Positions 8,719 through 18,321 are shown, counted from the stretch's first letter. The stretch: DNA of 40,378 nucleotides from Collinsella aerofaciens (GCF_015552075.1 NZ_JADNDZ010000066.1:1-40378); one strand, 5' to 3'. Made by a program: numbers and translations. Notes: generated by a model from the sequence alone, not told the origin.

Positions 8719-8822
8719 TGGAGCGGACAACGGGACGTCCGCGTATTTGCTTCGCAAATCCGCACCGGCTTCAGGCGCCTGTCGGCGCCTTCGCCTGCTC
8801 GCTACAAACGCTTCGCGTTTGC
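8719..8822. repeat. Direct repeat copy B plus three small hairpins, next to tRNA-Gly
   Basis: Position 8719 begins TGGAGCGGACAACGGGAC, nearly the same as the 3' end of the tRNA-Gly gene as read on the plus strand (TGGAGCGGGCAACGGGAC at 8911). Repeat copy B follows (8732-8770). Three short inverted repeats lie in a row: ATTTGC/GCAAAT around TTC, AGGCGCC/GGCGCCT around 8773-8791, and CAAACGC/GCGTTTG around TTC (8806-8822). No convincing protein gene covers this stretch; the short open frames here are not supported by any ribosome site or family. Confidence 0.65.
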
Positions 8823-8866
8823 TTAACGCTCGCACCCTGGCGGGTTCGAGTCCCGGCGCTTGGTAG

Positions 8867-8899
8867 TAAAAAGCACGGCAACGTAACGCTGCCGTGCTT
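8867..8899 (-). terminator. Terminator of tRNA-Gly
   Basis: On the minus strand, AAGCACGGCA (8890-8899) pairs with TGCCGTGCTT (8871-8880) across a 9-base loop and is followed by TTTAC. It starts 12 bases after the tRNA-Gly 3' end. Confidence 0.8.
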
Positions 8900-8910
8900 G
8901 TGCTTTTTAC

Positions 8911-8985
8911 TGGAGCGGGCAACGGGACTCGAACCCGCGAGTGTCAGCTTGGGAAGCTGATGCCTTACCACTTGGCGATGCCCGC
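8911..8985 (-). tRNA. tRNA-Gly (anticodon CCC)
   Basis: On the minus strand the acceptor GCGGGCA pairs with TGCCCGC, the anticodon stem TCAGC/GCTGA encloses the loop TTCCCAA (anticodon CCC), and the T-arm GCGGG-TTCGAGT-CCCGT closes normally. CCA is encoded. It has its own promoter and terminator. Confidence 0.95.
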
Positions 8986-8998
8986 TTGTGTGTTGGCT

Positions 8999-9028
8999 AG
9001 TATAACGCGGTTGTCTTGTTCGATACAA
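8999..9028 (-). promoter_or_regulatory. Promoter of tRNA-Gly
   Basis: On the minus strand, -35 TTGTAT (9023-9028) and -10 TATACT (8999-9004) are separated by 18 bp, about 14 bases before the tRNA 5' end. The rest of the gap up to the adhesin start (9029-9282) shows no gene and no clear promoter that I can support. Confidence 0.6.
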
Positions 9029-9282
9029 GGGTGGCGATGCTTGTTTTAGCTGTGGAGATTCGTTTGAAAATCGCGTCAATTGTGGAGATGAGGACCTTTG
9101 ACCTCCTGTTCTCCCTATCTTCTACCTGCGCTTTTGCTTGATTGTTGTATTTGAGCTCAATTTGTCAGGAATTGGGCAAGCTTTTGGTCAGGCTCCGGTA
9201 CTTACCCGCATGAACCTCGGGGGTAGCCTCATCCTACGCGTCGCAGCCTCCCCATGCGGCGCACGAGGGATAAGGAGCAGCC

Positions 9283-12200
9283 ATGTCCAACGCACCCACG
9301 CACTCTGTCCACAGCGCAATCGCAACAGGTCCGCTGCTCCTGCTCCTCTTCCTGCTTTTCGGCTGCCTGGCACCGAGAGCCGCATTTGCCGTCGATGGCT
9401 ACGACCAACTCGGCTTCCGCACTATTAGCGATGATTGTGGGCCCTTCTTCATCGGCAAGTATGAAGCTCAAGACGCCTCGATTGCCTACTGCATGAACCA
9501 GGAGCGCCCCGGCCCCACCAAGCCGGGCGGCCCATGGCTCAACTTTGATCAAGGCTGGGTGTGGCTCGACGACGAGTTCGCGGCAATCGTTTGTCACGGA
9601 TATCCTACCGCCACGTCGTTTGGCGGTTACCATCTTTCACCCGATCGCGCCCGCGCCGCAACCCAGCTTCCGTATGGATACTCAACGGCACTACCCATGT
9701 CGACGGTACCTATTCCTACACGACCGCTCAGGGCAAAACCAAGAGCGGGCACTTTACCGCCGACAATGAAGTCGTGGCGGCTGCGCGGTGGCTCCACGAC
9801 AACGCAAAATCAGGAAGCATCAAAGCCGCTCCGCACCGCGCGCGGCGCTATCTAGGAGCCGTATCGGGCGGCAGCAAACGTCAAGACATGCTCTATGTAC
9901 TGCCGGCAGTCTCTGTTTCCTTCAAAAAACAGTCTGCAAACGCCGCCATTACCAGCGGAAACAATACTTATCAGTTTGACGGGGCAACATTCGATATTTT
10001 TGAGAGCGCCAGCGGCGCGCATGTCGGCACCGTCCAGATGGACAGCAACGGTCGAGCGCAAGCAACACTTCTGCCCAACACGGCATACTACCTAGTTGAA
10101 ACGAAGGCGCCGGCCGGCTATGTCCCCCGCCACGATCGTATTGCCTTTACCACGGGGAATGACGGCGGGCGGGTCGCCATTGATGAACAGCCCGGCACCA
10201 TCAACCTGCGTATCGTAAAACTCGATGCCGCGACGAATGCCGGCCACCAGGTGGGAGCTTCGCTCGCAGGAGCAGAGTTCACGTGTGTGTCGCAATCAAC
10301 CCCTGGATGGGCACAAATCCTCACGACCGACGAAAGCGGTCGGGCCACCCTCGCCGATGTCCCCTTAGGAACCTTTACCATCTACGAATCAAAAGCCCCC
10401 GAGGGCTACCTGCCATCCAACGACAGCTGGACCTATACCGTTGGAGCCGACCAGCTCGGCGATTCAGGCGTGGTCGAGATCGAATCTCGCGTTTCCGATA
10501 TCCCCATTGCGTTTAACCTTGAGATTTCCAAATTCAAGGATTACGGCAATAGCGACCAATCCGGCCTGGAGCAGCCGGCGGGTGGTGTTGTCTTTGAGGT
10601 TGTCAGCAACAGCTCTCAGCAGGTTGTTGGCACACTGACCACAAACATCTATGGCTTTGCCTCCACCGAAGATCAGCCCGAAGCATGGTTCGGCACAGGC
10701 AAGCGACCCGCCGGTGTCCACGGAGCCGTCCCATACGACCGTGCCGGCTACACGGTTCGTGAGGTTCCGGAAACCGTCCCCGAGGGTTTTAAACGTGCAG
10801 GGGAATGGACCGTCGGGGCAAATCAGATTTCCGACGGCGCCGAGCTTCAATATATCGTGGACAACCACGCTCTGTCGACGCATCTCCAGATTGTAAAACG
10901 CGATGCCCAAACAGGCGCTTCTGTTCCCCTAGCCGGATTCACCTTCCAACTCCTCGACAGCAATCACGAACCTGTCTCACAAACTTGCTGGTATCCAGCA
11001 CATAACGTAATGGACACCTTTACGACTGACGCGACCGGGACCGTCACACTGCCAGAATCGCTCGTGCCGGGCACCTATTATGTACGCGAAACCTCGGCCA
11101 AAGAGCCCTATCTTGTCAGCGAAGAAATCGAGGTAAACATACCCGCCGACATGAACCTAACGCCCGTTGCAATCGCCTCGTATTATGACCGCGCCGCGAC
11201 CGGAAATATCAGGATCGTTAAAACCGATGCCGTAGACGGCAGCAACCTCGCGGGCGCCGTCTTTGAGATCCGTGCCTCGGGTGATATCGTGCGCCCCGAC
11301 GGTAGCATTGCCGCGCTCGACGGTGAGACTGTCGCTACCGTCACGACGGATGAAACTGGAGAAGCACGCGCGGACGACCTCCCGCTGGGATCTGGCACCG
11401 CACGCTACGAGGTTGTCGAGACTCAAGCGCCGGCAGGCTTCTTACTCGATCGGACATCCCATATTGTCGACCTTACTTATGCCGACCAGAAAACACCCGT
11501 TGTAGAAGCACGGCTTAACGTATCCGACGATTACACCAAGGTTGATATCCCCAAGGTCGATGCAAGCGGTGAGCAGGAAGTGGAAGGCGCACAGCTCACC
11601 TTATATGGTCCCGATAAAACCGAAATAGACTCCTGGACCTCATCCGACAAGCCGCACCGCGTCGAACATCTTGCACCCGGCACCTACTCGTTGCGCGAAA
11701 TGATGTCTCCGCGGACCTATGACCTTGCCGAGGAGATAACGTTTGAAATAAAAGATACGGGAGAAGTCCAATCCGTCGCGATGAAGGATGCGCCCATCGA
11801 GATCAAGGGGCAGGTCGACAAGCGTCAGGAACTTGTCCAACCTATCGAAAAGGGCCTGTTGGCTAACGGCGATGGTAAAAACCGCACTACGACGCAAACC
11901 AATAGTGATGGGCTTTTCTCCTATACCATCGATGCTCGAAACGATTCCGCTACTTGGGTTGATGAGTTTACGATTACCGATGATCTTGAGTGCGCCAAAG
12001 ACGGCACGGCGAGATTCATCTCAATCGAAACCCCCGTCGCCATCGGCGACCTCAACGGTCTGTGCAACGTGTGGTATCGCACGACGCCGTTGGACTCGAC
12101 AGACGTCGATGAACCGGCGAACGCGACACTTGACGATGGGCACGAAAATCCTTGGCTTGAGTCCGACGAAGTAAAAGAGAGCCTTGGTGAGGATTGTCGC

Positions 12201-12713
12201 CTCGTCGATTACGACGGCTGGCGCCTCTGGAAGGCGGATGTCTCGACCACGGAATCCACCACACTCGAGGCGGAAGAGCTCGACCTTGCATCCAATACCG
12301 TCGTAACGGGCATTCGAATTGAATACGGTGCGGTAGCTGCCGACTTTACGACTCGAAGCGATGCGGATTCTTGGACCCGCGATGATCTCAAAGATGAGCA
12401 CGACGACCTTGACGATGCCAAAGCAATCCCTGGCACAGACGCTCGGGGCGCAGTCGTGCACATGCAGGCAACGTCGGCTTATACGCCCCAAACCGCACTC
12501 ACCAACAGCGCGCGCGTCGATCTTTGCCGCAACGGCGGCGGCGATAAACTTGAGTCACATGACGAGGACCGTGTCATTCAACGCTGTACCCTACCGCAGG
12601 ACCTACCGGCAACAGGATCAGTTCCCATCGCCGCTTGCATCACCGCGCTCCTGACCTCGGGTGCCGCAGTCCTATGGTTCGCTCGCCTTAGGTCGATCCC
12701 AAAGAACCGCTAG
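9283..12713 (+). pseudogene. LPxTG surface adhesin with thioester (TQxA) head and CnaB/SpaA-like stalk; interrupted by a one-base frameshift
   Basis: The first frame encodes a signal peptide (cleavage near AAFA-VD, residue 36), a Cys70 in AYCMN, and TQ at residue 128; it then leaves frame at about 9667-9671. The second frame resumes at once with VWILNGTTHVDG and runs to 12713. Adding one base after CTT restores T-Q-L-A-V-W, the TQxA thioester motif, so Cys70 and Gln128 would form the internal thioester. The stalk has about six CnaB/prealbumin-like modules, each with a Lys near its start (IVKLD, ISKFK, IVKRD, IVKTD, IPKVD) and an E-box (VETKAPAGY, YESKAPEGY, VREVPE, VRETSA, VETQAPAGF, LREMM). 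A less recognisable domain follows, then LPATG (12603-12617), a hydrophobic helix and a basic tail: a sortase anchor. AAGGAG precedes the ATG. No sortase gene is in the window. Confidence 0.8.
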
Positions 12714-12722
12714 CACGATGAA

Positions 12723-12758
12723 AAAGCGGGCGAGCCAGTCCCCCGGCTCGCCCGCTTT
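12723..12758. terminator. Bidirectional terminator between the adhesin and the minus-strand M28-like operon
   Basis: A perfect 14-bp stem (AAAGCGGGCGAGCC with GGCTCGCCCGCTTT) has an 8-base loop. On the minus strand it is followed by five Ts, and on the plus strand the T-run is inside the stem. It sits between two convergent genes, 9 bases after the adhesin stop. Confidence 0.9.
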
Positions 12759-12779
12759 CAATCATTTAAATCGCCGTAT

Positions 12780-12998
12780 CTACTCTGCAGACGAAGATCC
12801 ACCATCAACGATTGCCTGCTCGGACTCAGGAATCCCATCGGCACCCGTGCTCTGTTCTTGCTCCACCTCTTCGCTGATTGCGGAGGCGGGGGTCGAGCCC
12901 TTCGCACCCACGATGTAGGCAGCCCCAAATCCTAACGCAATGGCAATCAAGGTCAAAATCACGTAGACAGGCCAATGGCGCTTAATATACGAAAACAC
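12780..12998 (-). CDS. Small single-helix membrane protein of unknown function
   Basis: The 72-residue product has a short basic N-terminus (SYIKRHW), one hydrophobic helix (about 11-31) and an acidic, Ser/Glu-rich tail, so it is likely a bitopic protein with the tail outside. No family is recognised. The GTG start has AAGGAG 5 bases upstream. It begins 21 bases after the stop of the M28-like gene, so the two are probably co-transcribed, and a strong terminator follows. Confidence 0.75.
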   Translation of the reverse strand: MFSYIKRHWPVYVILTLIAIALGFGAAYIVGAKGSTPASAISEEVEQEQSTGADGIPESEQAIVDGGSSSAE

Positions 12999-13019
12999 GT
13001 TGACTCCTTAGAGCTCCGT

Positions 13020-16000
13020 CTACGAACGGCGGATAACCTCGGTCACGACCTCGGATACCGTAGCAATGTTCGTCGGGTTGACATTGTGGGGCAGGTCGTC
13101 CTCGGTACGAGCGCAAGCCAGACGCGTGCCGTCCACGCCGGCGATGGTGAGGGCTCGGCGGCTCGCCTCGAGCGCGGCATAGGCATCGGTCTTGGCATAG
13201 GGCATCTCGAGCGCGCCACAATCGACATGGAACGACTTGCAGACCTTGCTGACCAGGTTCATGATGCGGCGATCGCCCTTGAGCAGTTGTTGTTCGCCCT
13301 CGACCGTCACAACCGAAAGCCTACCGGCGCCGACGGATTCAAGATTGATGAAGAATACGCCGCGGAGCTTATCGCGATGCGAAGCCAAGAAGGCCTTCAT
13401 GCCGGCGCCATCACAATCCGAGGCGCCCGTTGCCACAAACCAGATATCGTGACCGAGCAGCTCATCATCGCCCATAGAGGCGACAGCCGAGAGCATATCT
13501 TCGGAAGAAGCGCCATCGGAAGACGTAGCGCCACCCTTCCAGCCATCGTTATCGTCCTCGAAGTTATCCCACGAACCGATACCGCGACCGGACTTCTTGG
13601 CATCGTAATCGTCTTCGACGCCCAGCCAGTCACTCATGCTGTCCTGCTCGTTTTTCTTTTTACGGCCGAACAGACCACCCAGGCCGCGCTTACGAGACTT
13701 GGGTGCCGCCGGGGCGGGAGCCGAAATGGTCTCGATCGGCTGCGCACCCGACGCAACGGGCATAGGAGGCGCAACGGGTGCCGATGTGGGTTCGGGACCC
13801 TGGGCAGTAGCAAAGGGATCGTTGACCTGTGCGGAGGGGTCGGGAAGGTCGAACAGCGACGTGCGAGACGCAACGTTTGCCTGCTTCATGGACGGCAGCG
13901 ACGGATCGGGGACCGAAGCCAGCGGAGACGAGGAAGGTGCAGGCGACGGTGCCGACGCCGGATCGGGAACATTCATCTGCGGACGCGGCGATGCCTGGGA
14001 GGAAATCTGGGCCATAAGGGAATCGACCGTTTCGTCCTGGGTGGGAGCGACATCGGCAACCGTGGCACCGGAACCACTCGGGGTCGGCATGGTGAAAATC
14101 TGCGTGGAGTAAGGCCTCGACTCATCTGTCTCGGGAGCCTCGGAAACCGCAGGCACTTCCTCCTGCTCGGCCTCGGTCGACTCATCTTGCTCGGCTGCCG
14201 CGTATTGTTCTTCGTCAGAGTTGGCCTCGACGGGCTCGTCCTCGGCGGCATCTTGGATTTCGGTAGCATCAATAGGCTCGTCATCGTCCACCGCGTCGCC
14301 CTGTTCATCGGAAACAGGAAGGGGCTCGGCAATCGCGGTGCCTTGCTTTTCAAACGTTATCGTGGAATCGAACTTCGCGGCATCAAACGACATGGTGCTA
14401 TCGACGTGCTGCTGAGCCTCGAAAGACGTCGTCGCCTCAACAACATCCGCGGACGCCGGCTGCTGGGACTCAAAGGACGTTGTAGCTTCGGCGGCGCCGA
14501 CGGGCGCGGACTGCACAGCCTCGTTCTGCTCGAACTCTTGCGCCGCGAGCTCACGTGCCGCCTCGGCTGCCTGCTGCTGAGCGATAGCCTCCTGCTCGGC
14601 AGTCTCGCGTGCGGCAGCGCGCTTCTCCTCGAAATCGTCGACAAATTTCTTGCCCTTTGCAAGCGCACCCTTAAAGAAGTTGGAAGCGCTGGCGCCAATC
14701 GAAGAGAACGCGGATGCAATATCGGCATGGGGCGTTGCCGCGGGAATCTCGGCCGAGAAATCAGTATCGCTCTCGTAAGACACGCGCCTCGGCTGTTCAA
14801 CGCAATCGTCGTCAGACTCGTCCGCAACGTCTTGCGCCGGCGCGGCGGGAGCCAAAATGTCCAGTCCTGCCGCGGGATCGATCGCGGACACCGCCTCGGG
14901 CTCGGCAACGGCAGCGGTAACCGCGGCAGACTCATCATCCACGGTGACAACGGGGGCAGGCTCGGGCTCAAACGTCGGCTCCTCGCCCTCCTCGTAATCG
15001 AGCGTGCAGGACTCGGGAAGCATTCCGAGCGCACGGATGGCATCCGAACCAAAGCGGATGTTGCCGGCGGCGTTGCGATAGAGCTTGGGCTCGGGCTCGA
15101 CCGCGGCAGGTTCCTCCGCCGACTCGGCAGCGGGAACCTCGTCATTGAACTCTTCGGCCTGGACAGCCTGATTCTGATCCTCGGGCACGATGGCGCCAAT
15201 CAGCGTCTCGTCGGCAGACGCACCCTCAAAGCCCTCGATCTGCTCGTCGAAAGCCTCGCCCTGTTCGGGCTCGGTTTGAGCGTCGGGAGCAATCGGCTGA
15301 CCGAACTCGTCCTCGGCGTAGGTAGGCTCTTCATACTCGATGGTGTTGCCGTAGTCGTTTTGCTGCTGGGCCGCGGCATACTCCGCCGCTGCGCGCGCCA
15401 TTTCCTCGGCACGACGTTTCTGCTCCCCAAAATAGGTATCGAACGGAACATCGTCGGGAAACTCGTTTTCGCCCTGGAAGGGAGCAACGTTGTCCATAAC
15501 GCCGAGCATAGCGGCGACAGAAGACTTGTTGCACACCGCGCCGGACGTATAGGGAAGAATGTGGCGGTTAGAGATGATGTTTGCCGCGTTGACAAGTGCA
15601 ACGAGGGAAGCGAGGATCGCGACAATCCACAGCAGAACCTTGAGCGCGCCGGGGAGGGGCAGGATACGCAGGATGGCAACGGCAGCAGGGGCAACCGTGG
15701 CAACGGGCAACAGCTTGGCGATGAGCGCACGATACGAAGCATAGGGCTCGCGGGCGAGCAGCTCAGCACGGGGAGAGTCGTAGTGTGCGACAACGACCAC
15801 CGGGCGGTTGCGCGGAGACGCGAGCGGGCCCGAGGCCTTGTGGTAGGCGATGACATTTTGGCTCACGCCCGTCTTGCCCAGGCGCGAGACTACAGGGCGG
15901 CCCGTGCGCTCGAGCACGTAAAGAACGGCGCCGACAACGGCCAGCAAGGTGCCGACCAAGCCGATACCGCCGCCGATGCCCATCAGCAGGGCGCCGGCAA

Positions 16001-16196
16001 ACGCAAGAATACCGGTAACGGCAAATGCCAATCTACTGGGCGCCGGAGCATTGAACTCCTGAACCTCGGGATCAAAGCCGTGGTTGCGGAAGATCTGAGC
16101 GATATCCTCGGCAGCCAAGCGCTCTTCTTCGCTGCATGCCGGCGTAATGCCGGTGTTCTGCAGCAGGTGGTTGATATAGTTCTGGGTGTTCGCCAT
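13020..16196 (-). CDS. Membrane-anchored M28-like peptidase-fold protein with a very long acidic disordered insertion
   Basis: About 1058 residues. The N-terminal part has two hydrophobic pairs (about 57-95 and 157-207) flanking a VVVVAHYDSP segment (His138, Asp140) typical of M28 zinc peptidases. From about residue 240 to 880 the chain is low-complexity, rich in E, A, D, P and S. The fold then resumes with IWFVATGASDCDG, FFINLESVGAG and LPHNVNPTN. Compared with M28 enzymes, the bridging Asp is replaced (GAVCNKSS, Cys222) and the usual Glu-Glu pair reads Ser-Asp, so activity is doubtful. The ATG at 16196 has GGAG 5 bases upstream; the 50 residues encoded before it look non-coding. A TATACT (16265-16270, complement) may be its -10. 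It forms an operon with the small membrane protein downstream. Confidence 0.8.
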   Translation of the reverse strand: MANTQNYINHLLQNTGITPACSEEERLAAEDIAQIFRNHGFDPEVQEFNAPAPSRLAFAVTGILAFAGALLMGIGGGIGLVGTLLAVVGAVLYVLERTGRPVVSRLGKTGVSQNVIAYHKASGPLASPRNRPVVVVAHYDSPRAELLAREPYASYRALIAKLLPVATVAPAAVAILRILPLPGALKVLLWIVAILASLVALVNAANIISNRHILPYTSGAVCNKSSVAAMLGVMDNVAPFQGENEFPDDVPFDTYFGEQKRRAEEMARAAAEYAAAQQQNDYGNTIEYEEPTYAEDEFGQPIAPDAQTEPEQGEAFDEQIEGFEGASADETLIGAIVPEDQNQAVQAEEFNDEVPAAESAEEPAAVEPEPKLYRNAAGNIRFGSDAIRALGMLPESCTLDYEEGEEPTFEPEPAPVVTVDDESAAVTAAVAEPEAVSAIDPAAGLDILAPAAPAQDVADESDDDCVEQPRRVSYESDTDFSAEIPAATPHADIASAFSSIGASASNFFKGALAKGKKFVDDFEEKRAAARETAEQEAIAQQQAAEAARELAAQEFEQNEAVQSAPVGAAEATTSFESQQPASADVVEATTSFEAQQHVDSTMSFDAAKFDSTITFEKQGTAIAEPLPVSDEQGDAVDDDEPIDATEIQDAAEDEPVEANSDEEQYAAAEQDESTEAEQEEVPAVSEAPETDESRPYSTQIFTMPTPSGSGATVADVAPTQDETVDSLMAQISSQASPRPQMNVPDPASAPSPAPSSSPLASVPDPSLPSMKQANVASRTSLFDLPDPSAQVNDPFATAQGPEPTSAPVAPPMPVASGAQPIETISAPAPAAPKSRKRGLGGLFGRKKKNEQDSMSDWLGVEDDYDAKKSGRGIGSWDNFEDDNDGWKGGATSSDGASSEDMLSAVASMGDDELLGHDIWFVATGASDCDGAGMKAFLASHRDKLRGVFFINLESVGAGRLSVVTVEGEQQLLKGDRRIMNLVSKVCKSFHVDCGALEMPYAKTDAYAALEASRRALTIAGVDGTRLACARTEDDLPHNVNPTNIATVSEVVTEVIRRS

Positions 16197-16394
16197 GTGC
16201 GCTCCACATCCATAATCCGACAAATAGGCCCAATGCATGCACATTAGAACCGTATATAGTCGAAAGTATACCCCGAGCGAGCGCAAACGACCGAATTCGG
16301 GCCATCTTAACGCCCCGAGCGGACAAGGATATAGCCTAATCTCCATATCGGACTAAAATCATGGCAGCAAACCACCTTCCCATGCGAGGACTCT

Positions 16395-17417
16395 ATGACG
16401 GCAAGCGACACGACCGCTATTAACAAAAAGGGAACGCCGGAACCCAGTTTCGATAAAACGGCCCAGCGCATCCTCAATCTTTTCTTTGTACTCAACAGTT
16501 CTCCCGAGCCGTTGACGACCGAACAAATCGTCTTGGATTCCGATTTGGGGTATGGCTCGGGCAACATCGACTCGGATAAGCGCAAGTTCCGCCGCGATCG
16601 CGACAAACTACTCGAACGCGGCATCGTAATCAAAGAGGTTCGCCTCGCCGGCGCGCAAGAGACCGAGGAAAGCTCGTGGACGATCGACCGCGAGCACACG
16701 TTTGCGGCAGGTGGGCTCATCACCGCAGACGATGCCGACATCTTGCTAGACGCCATCGACCAGACGCTTGCGGCCGGCTCCTCCGCCTTTGCCGCGCCGC
16801 TTGCCGACATCCGGTCCAAGATTGCCTATCTCACCGGCATATCTGCCGCAGACGAGGCGCCGATTCACCGTTCTCCCACCGTCGATGCGGTTTGGAGCGC
16901 CTTTGCCGAGCGCTGTGCACTGCGCTTTTTGTATCAGAACGGTCGCGGCGAGCAGAAAGAGCGCACCGTCTGCGTCTACGGTATGTTCGAACACGATGGC
17001 ACGGCGTATTTCTGCGGTCTGGACAATGCCACCGACAACATCAGAACGTTCCGCTGCGACCGCATCGTCCGTGCTTGGCGCCCCTCAAAGGCATACTCCA
17101 TTCCCGCAGACTTCAATCTCAACGATTACCTGTTCTTTGAGTTCGATTTTGCCGACCGACCGCCCATTGCGGCAACGTTCTCGTTCGCGCGCGAGTCGCA
17201 AGCCGATATGGTCAGCGGTCTCACGCGCGGGCGAGGCGATCTTGCACGCAGCGAAGAAGGATGGACCTGGACCGTTGACGTGCGCGACTTTGACGCCGCC
17301 GCCTCATTCTGCATGGCCCATGCCATGGACGGCATGAGGCCCGTTGCCCCCGATGCACTCAAACTGGCGTGGAACCACCTCATCGAAAGGACGGTGCATG
17401 AGCATGCCCGCTCGTAA
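16395..17417 (+). CDS. WYL-domain transcriptional regulator, first of a PafBC-like pair
   Basis: About 340 residues. The N-terminal region (about 18-90) is a winged-helix segment (KTAQRILNLFFVLN, DSDKRKFRRDRDKLLERGI, a DeoR-like HTH). The C-terminal part (about 155-300) is a WYL domain core (LRFLYQNGRGE, YGMFEHDGTAYFCGLD, FRCDRI) with a C-extension. Tandem WYL genes in actinobacteria are typically pafB-pafC, whose products together activate the DNA-damage response in mycobacteria; applying that role here is inference. GAGG lies 5 bases before the ATG. The next WYL gene overlaps its end by 20 bases. The gene is divergent from the M28-like operon, with a 198-base shared intergenic region. Confidence 0.88.
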   Translation: MTASDTTAINKKGTPEPSFDKTAQRILNLFFVLNSSPEPLTTEQIVLDSDLGYGSGNIDSDKRKFRRDRDKLLERGIVIKEVRLAGAQETEESSWTIDREHTFAAGGLITADDADILLDAIDQTLAAGSSAFAAPLADIRSKIAYLTGISAADEAPIHRSPTVDAVWSAFAERCALRFLYQNGRGEQKERTVCVYGMFEHDGTAYFCGLDNATDNIRTFRCDRIVRAWRPSKAYSIPADFNLNDYLFFEFDFADRPPIAATFSFARESQADMVSGLTRGRGDLARSEEGWTWTVDVRDFDAAASFCMAHAMDGMRPVAPDALKLAWNHLIERTVHEHARS

Positions 17418-18321
17418 ACTCACCAGCGAGCAGAGACTCTCGCGTGCCATCGACATCATGGAAGCCCTCTACGCAGCCGGAAGCGCGGGGCTGACGAGAA
17501 ATGAGATTTGCAGCCGCTTCGACATTTCCGGAGCTTCGCTGGACGAGATCCTCGATATCGTCTCGACCCTCGCTGATCGCGAGTCGGGCGCCCGCATTAT
17601 CTGCGAGCGTAACGGCGAACACATATCCCTTACCGGCGATGCGGGGCGCGTGCTGCCGCTGCGCCTGAGTGCCGCCGAAGGCGCCGTGCTCAATCATGAA
17701 CTTGAATCACTGGGGATCGAGCCCCAGGCGGCGGCTCGGATTCGACATGCTCTCCTTCCCGAAGAGCTCGGCTACAATCAGCGCGTCGTCGACACTGTTG
17801 TCCGCGGATCGCACTGGCAGCAGCTCAGCAGCGCTATTCAGGACGGCGTTCGTTGCCGCATTACTTATCGTTCGATGGACGATGCACAGCCGCGCGAGCG
17901 CCTCATCGACCCCTTGCGCATCGCGACGCATGGCGATCAGACCTACCTGATTGCCTGGGACATCGAGGTTGATGGGCAACGTTCCTACCGCATGGACAAA
18001 ATCGAAGGTCTTTCCCTCACCGAGGATTCCGTCGAGCGCCACGCGCCTTCGACCGCATCCCTTCACGACTCCCTCTCCCAAGCGGAGCAGAGCGCAAAGC
18101 TCCTCATGCCGCTCGACATGGCAGAGCGTCTAGACTGGGCAGGTATTATGTCGATCGAGCCAAACGGGGCAGGTGCGGCAACAGTGATCGTGCATTACGG
18201 CTCCGAGCGTTGGCTACTGAGCCAGATAATCGCAGCGGGCGGAGCCATCCGCATCTTGGATGACCCCGCCCTGTCAAAGCGTCTGTGCGATATGGCAAAA
18301 ACCCTCGTCTGTCCGCTTTAG
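17398..18321 (+). CDS. WYL-domain transcriptional regulator, second of a PafBC-like pair
   Basis: About 307 residues: an HTH-containing N-terminal region (LSRAIDIMEALYAAG, LTRNEICSRFDIS), a central region and a WYL core (VRCRITYRSMDDAQPRERLIDPLRIATHG, TYLIAWD, YRMDKIEGL). The ATG at 17398 lies inside the end of the first WYL gene and has AAGGA 6 bases upstream, so the pair is translationally coupled, as expected for a heterodimer or fused-type PafBC regulator. Its stop overlaps the stop of the convergent dinG-like gene by 4 bases, with no room for a terminator between them. Confidence 0.88.
   Translation: MSMPARKLTSEQRLSRAIDIMEALYAAGSAGLTRNEICSRFDISGASLDEILDIVSTLADRESGARIICERNGEHISLTGDAGRVLPLRLSAAEGAVLNHELESLGIEPQAAARIRHALLPEELGYNQRVVDTVVRGSHWQQLSSAIQDGVRCRITYRSMDDAQPRERLIDPLRIATHGDQTYLIAWDIEVDGQRSYRMDKIEGLSLTEDSVERHAPSTASLHDSLSQAEQSAKLLMPLDMAERLDWAGIMSIEPNGAGAATVIVHYGSERWLLSQIIAAGGAIRILDDPALSKRLCDMAKTLVCPL

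Noticed and set aside
8568..8960. Short open frames on both strands between purB and tRNA-Gly
   Set aside because: They run through repeats, hairpins and a tRNA gene, with no ribosome site; treated as non-coding.
12975..16247. Plus-strand open frame of about 1090 codons opposite the M28-like gene
   Set aside because: It is a compositional shadow: the opposite strand has a ribosome site, membrane segments and M28 motifs, while this frame gives low-complexity R/G/L-rich sequence with no family.
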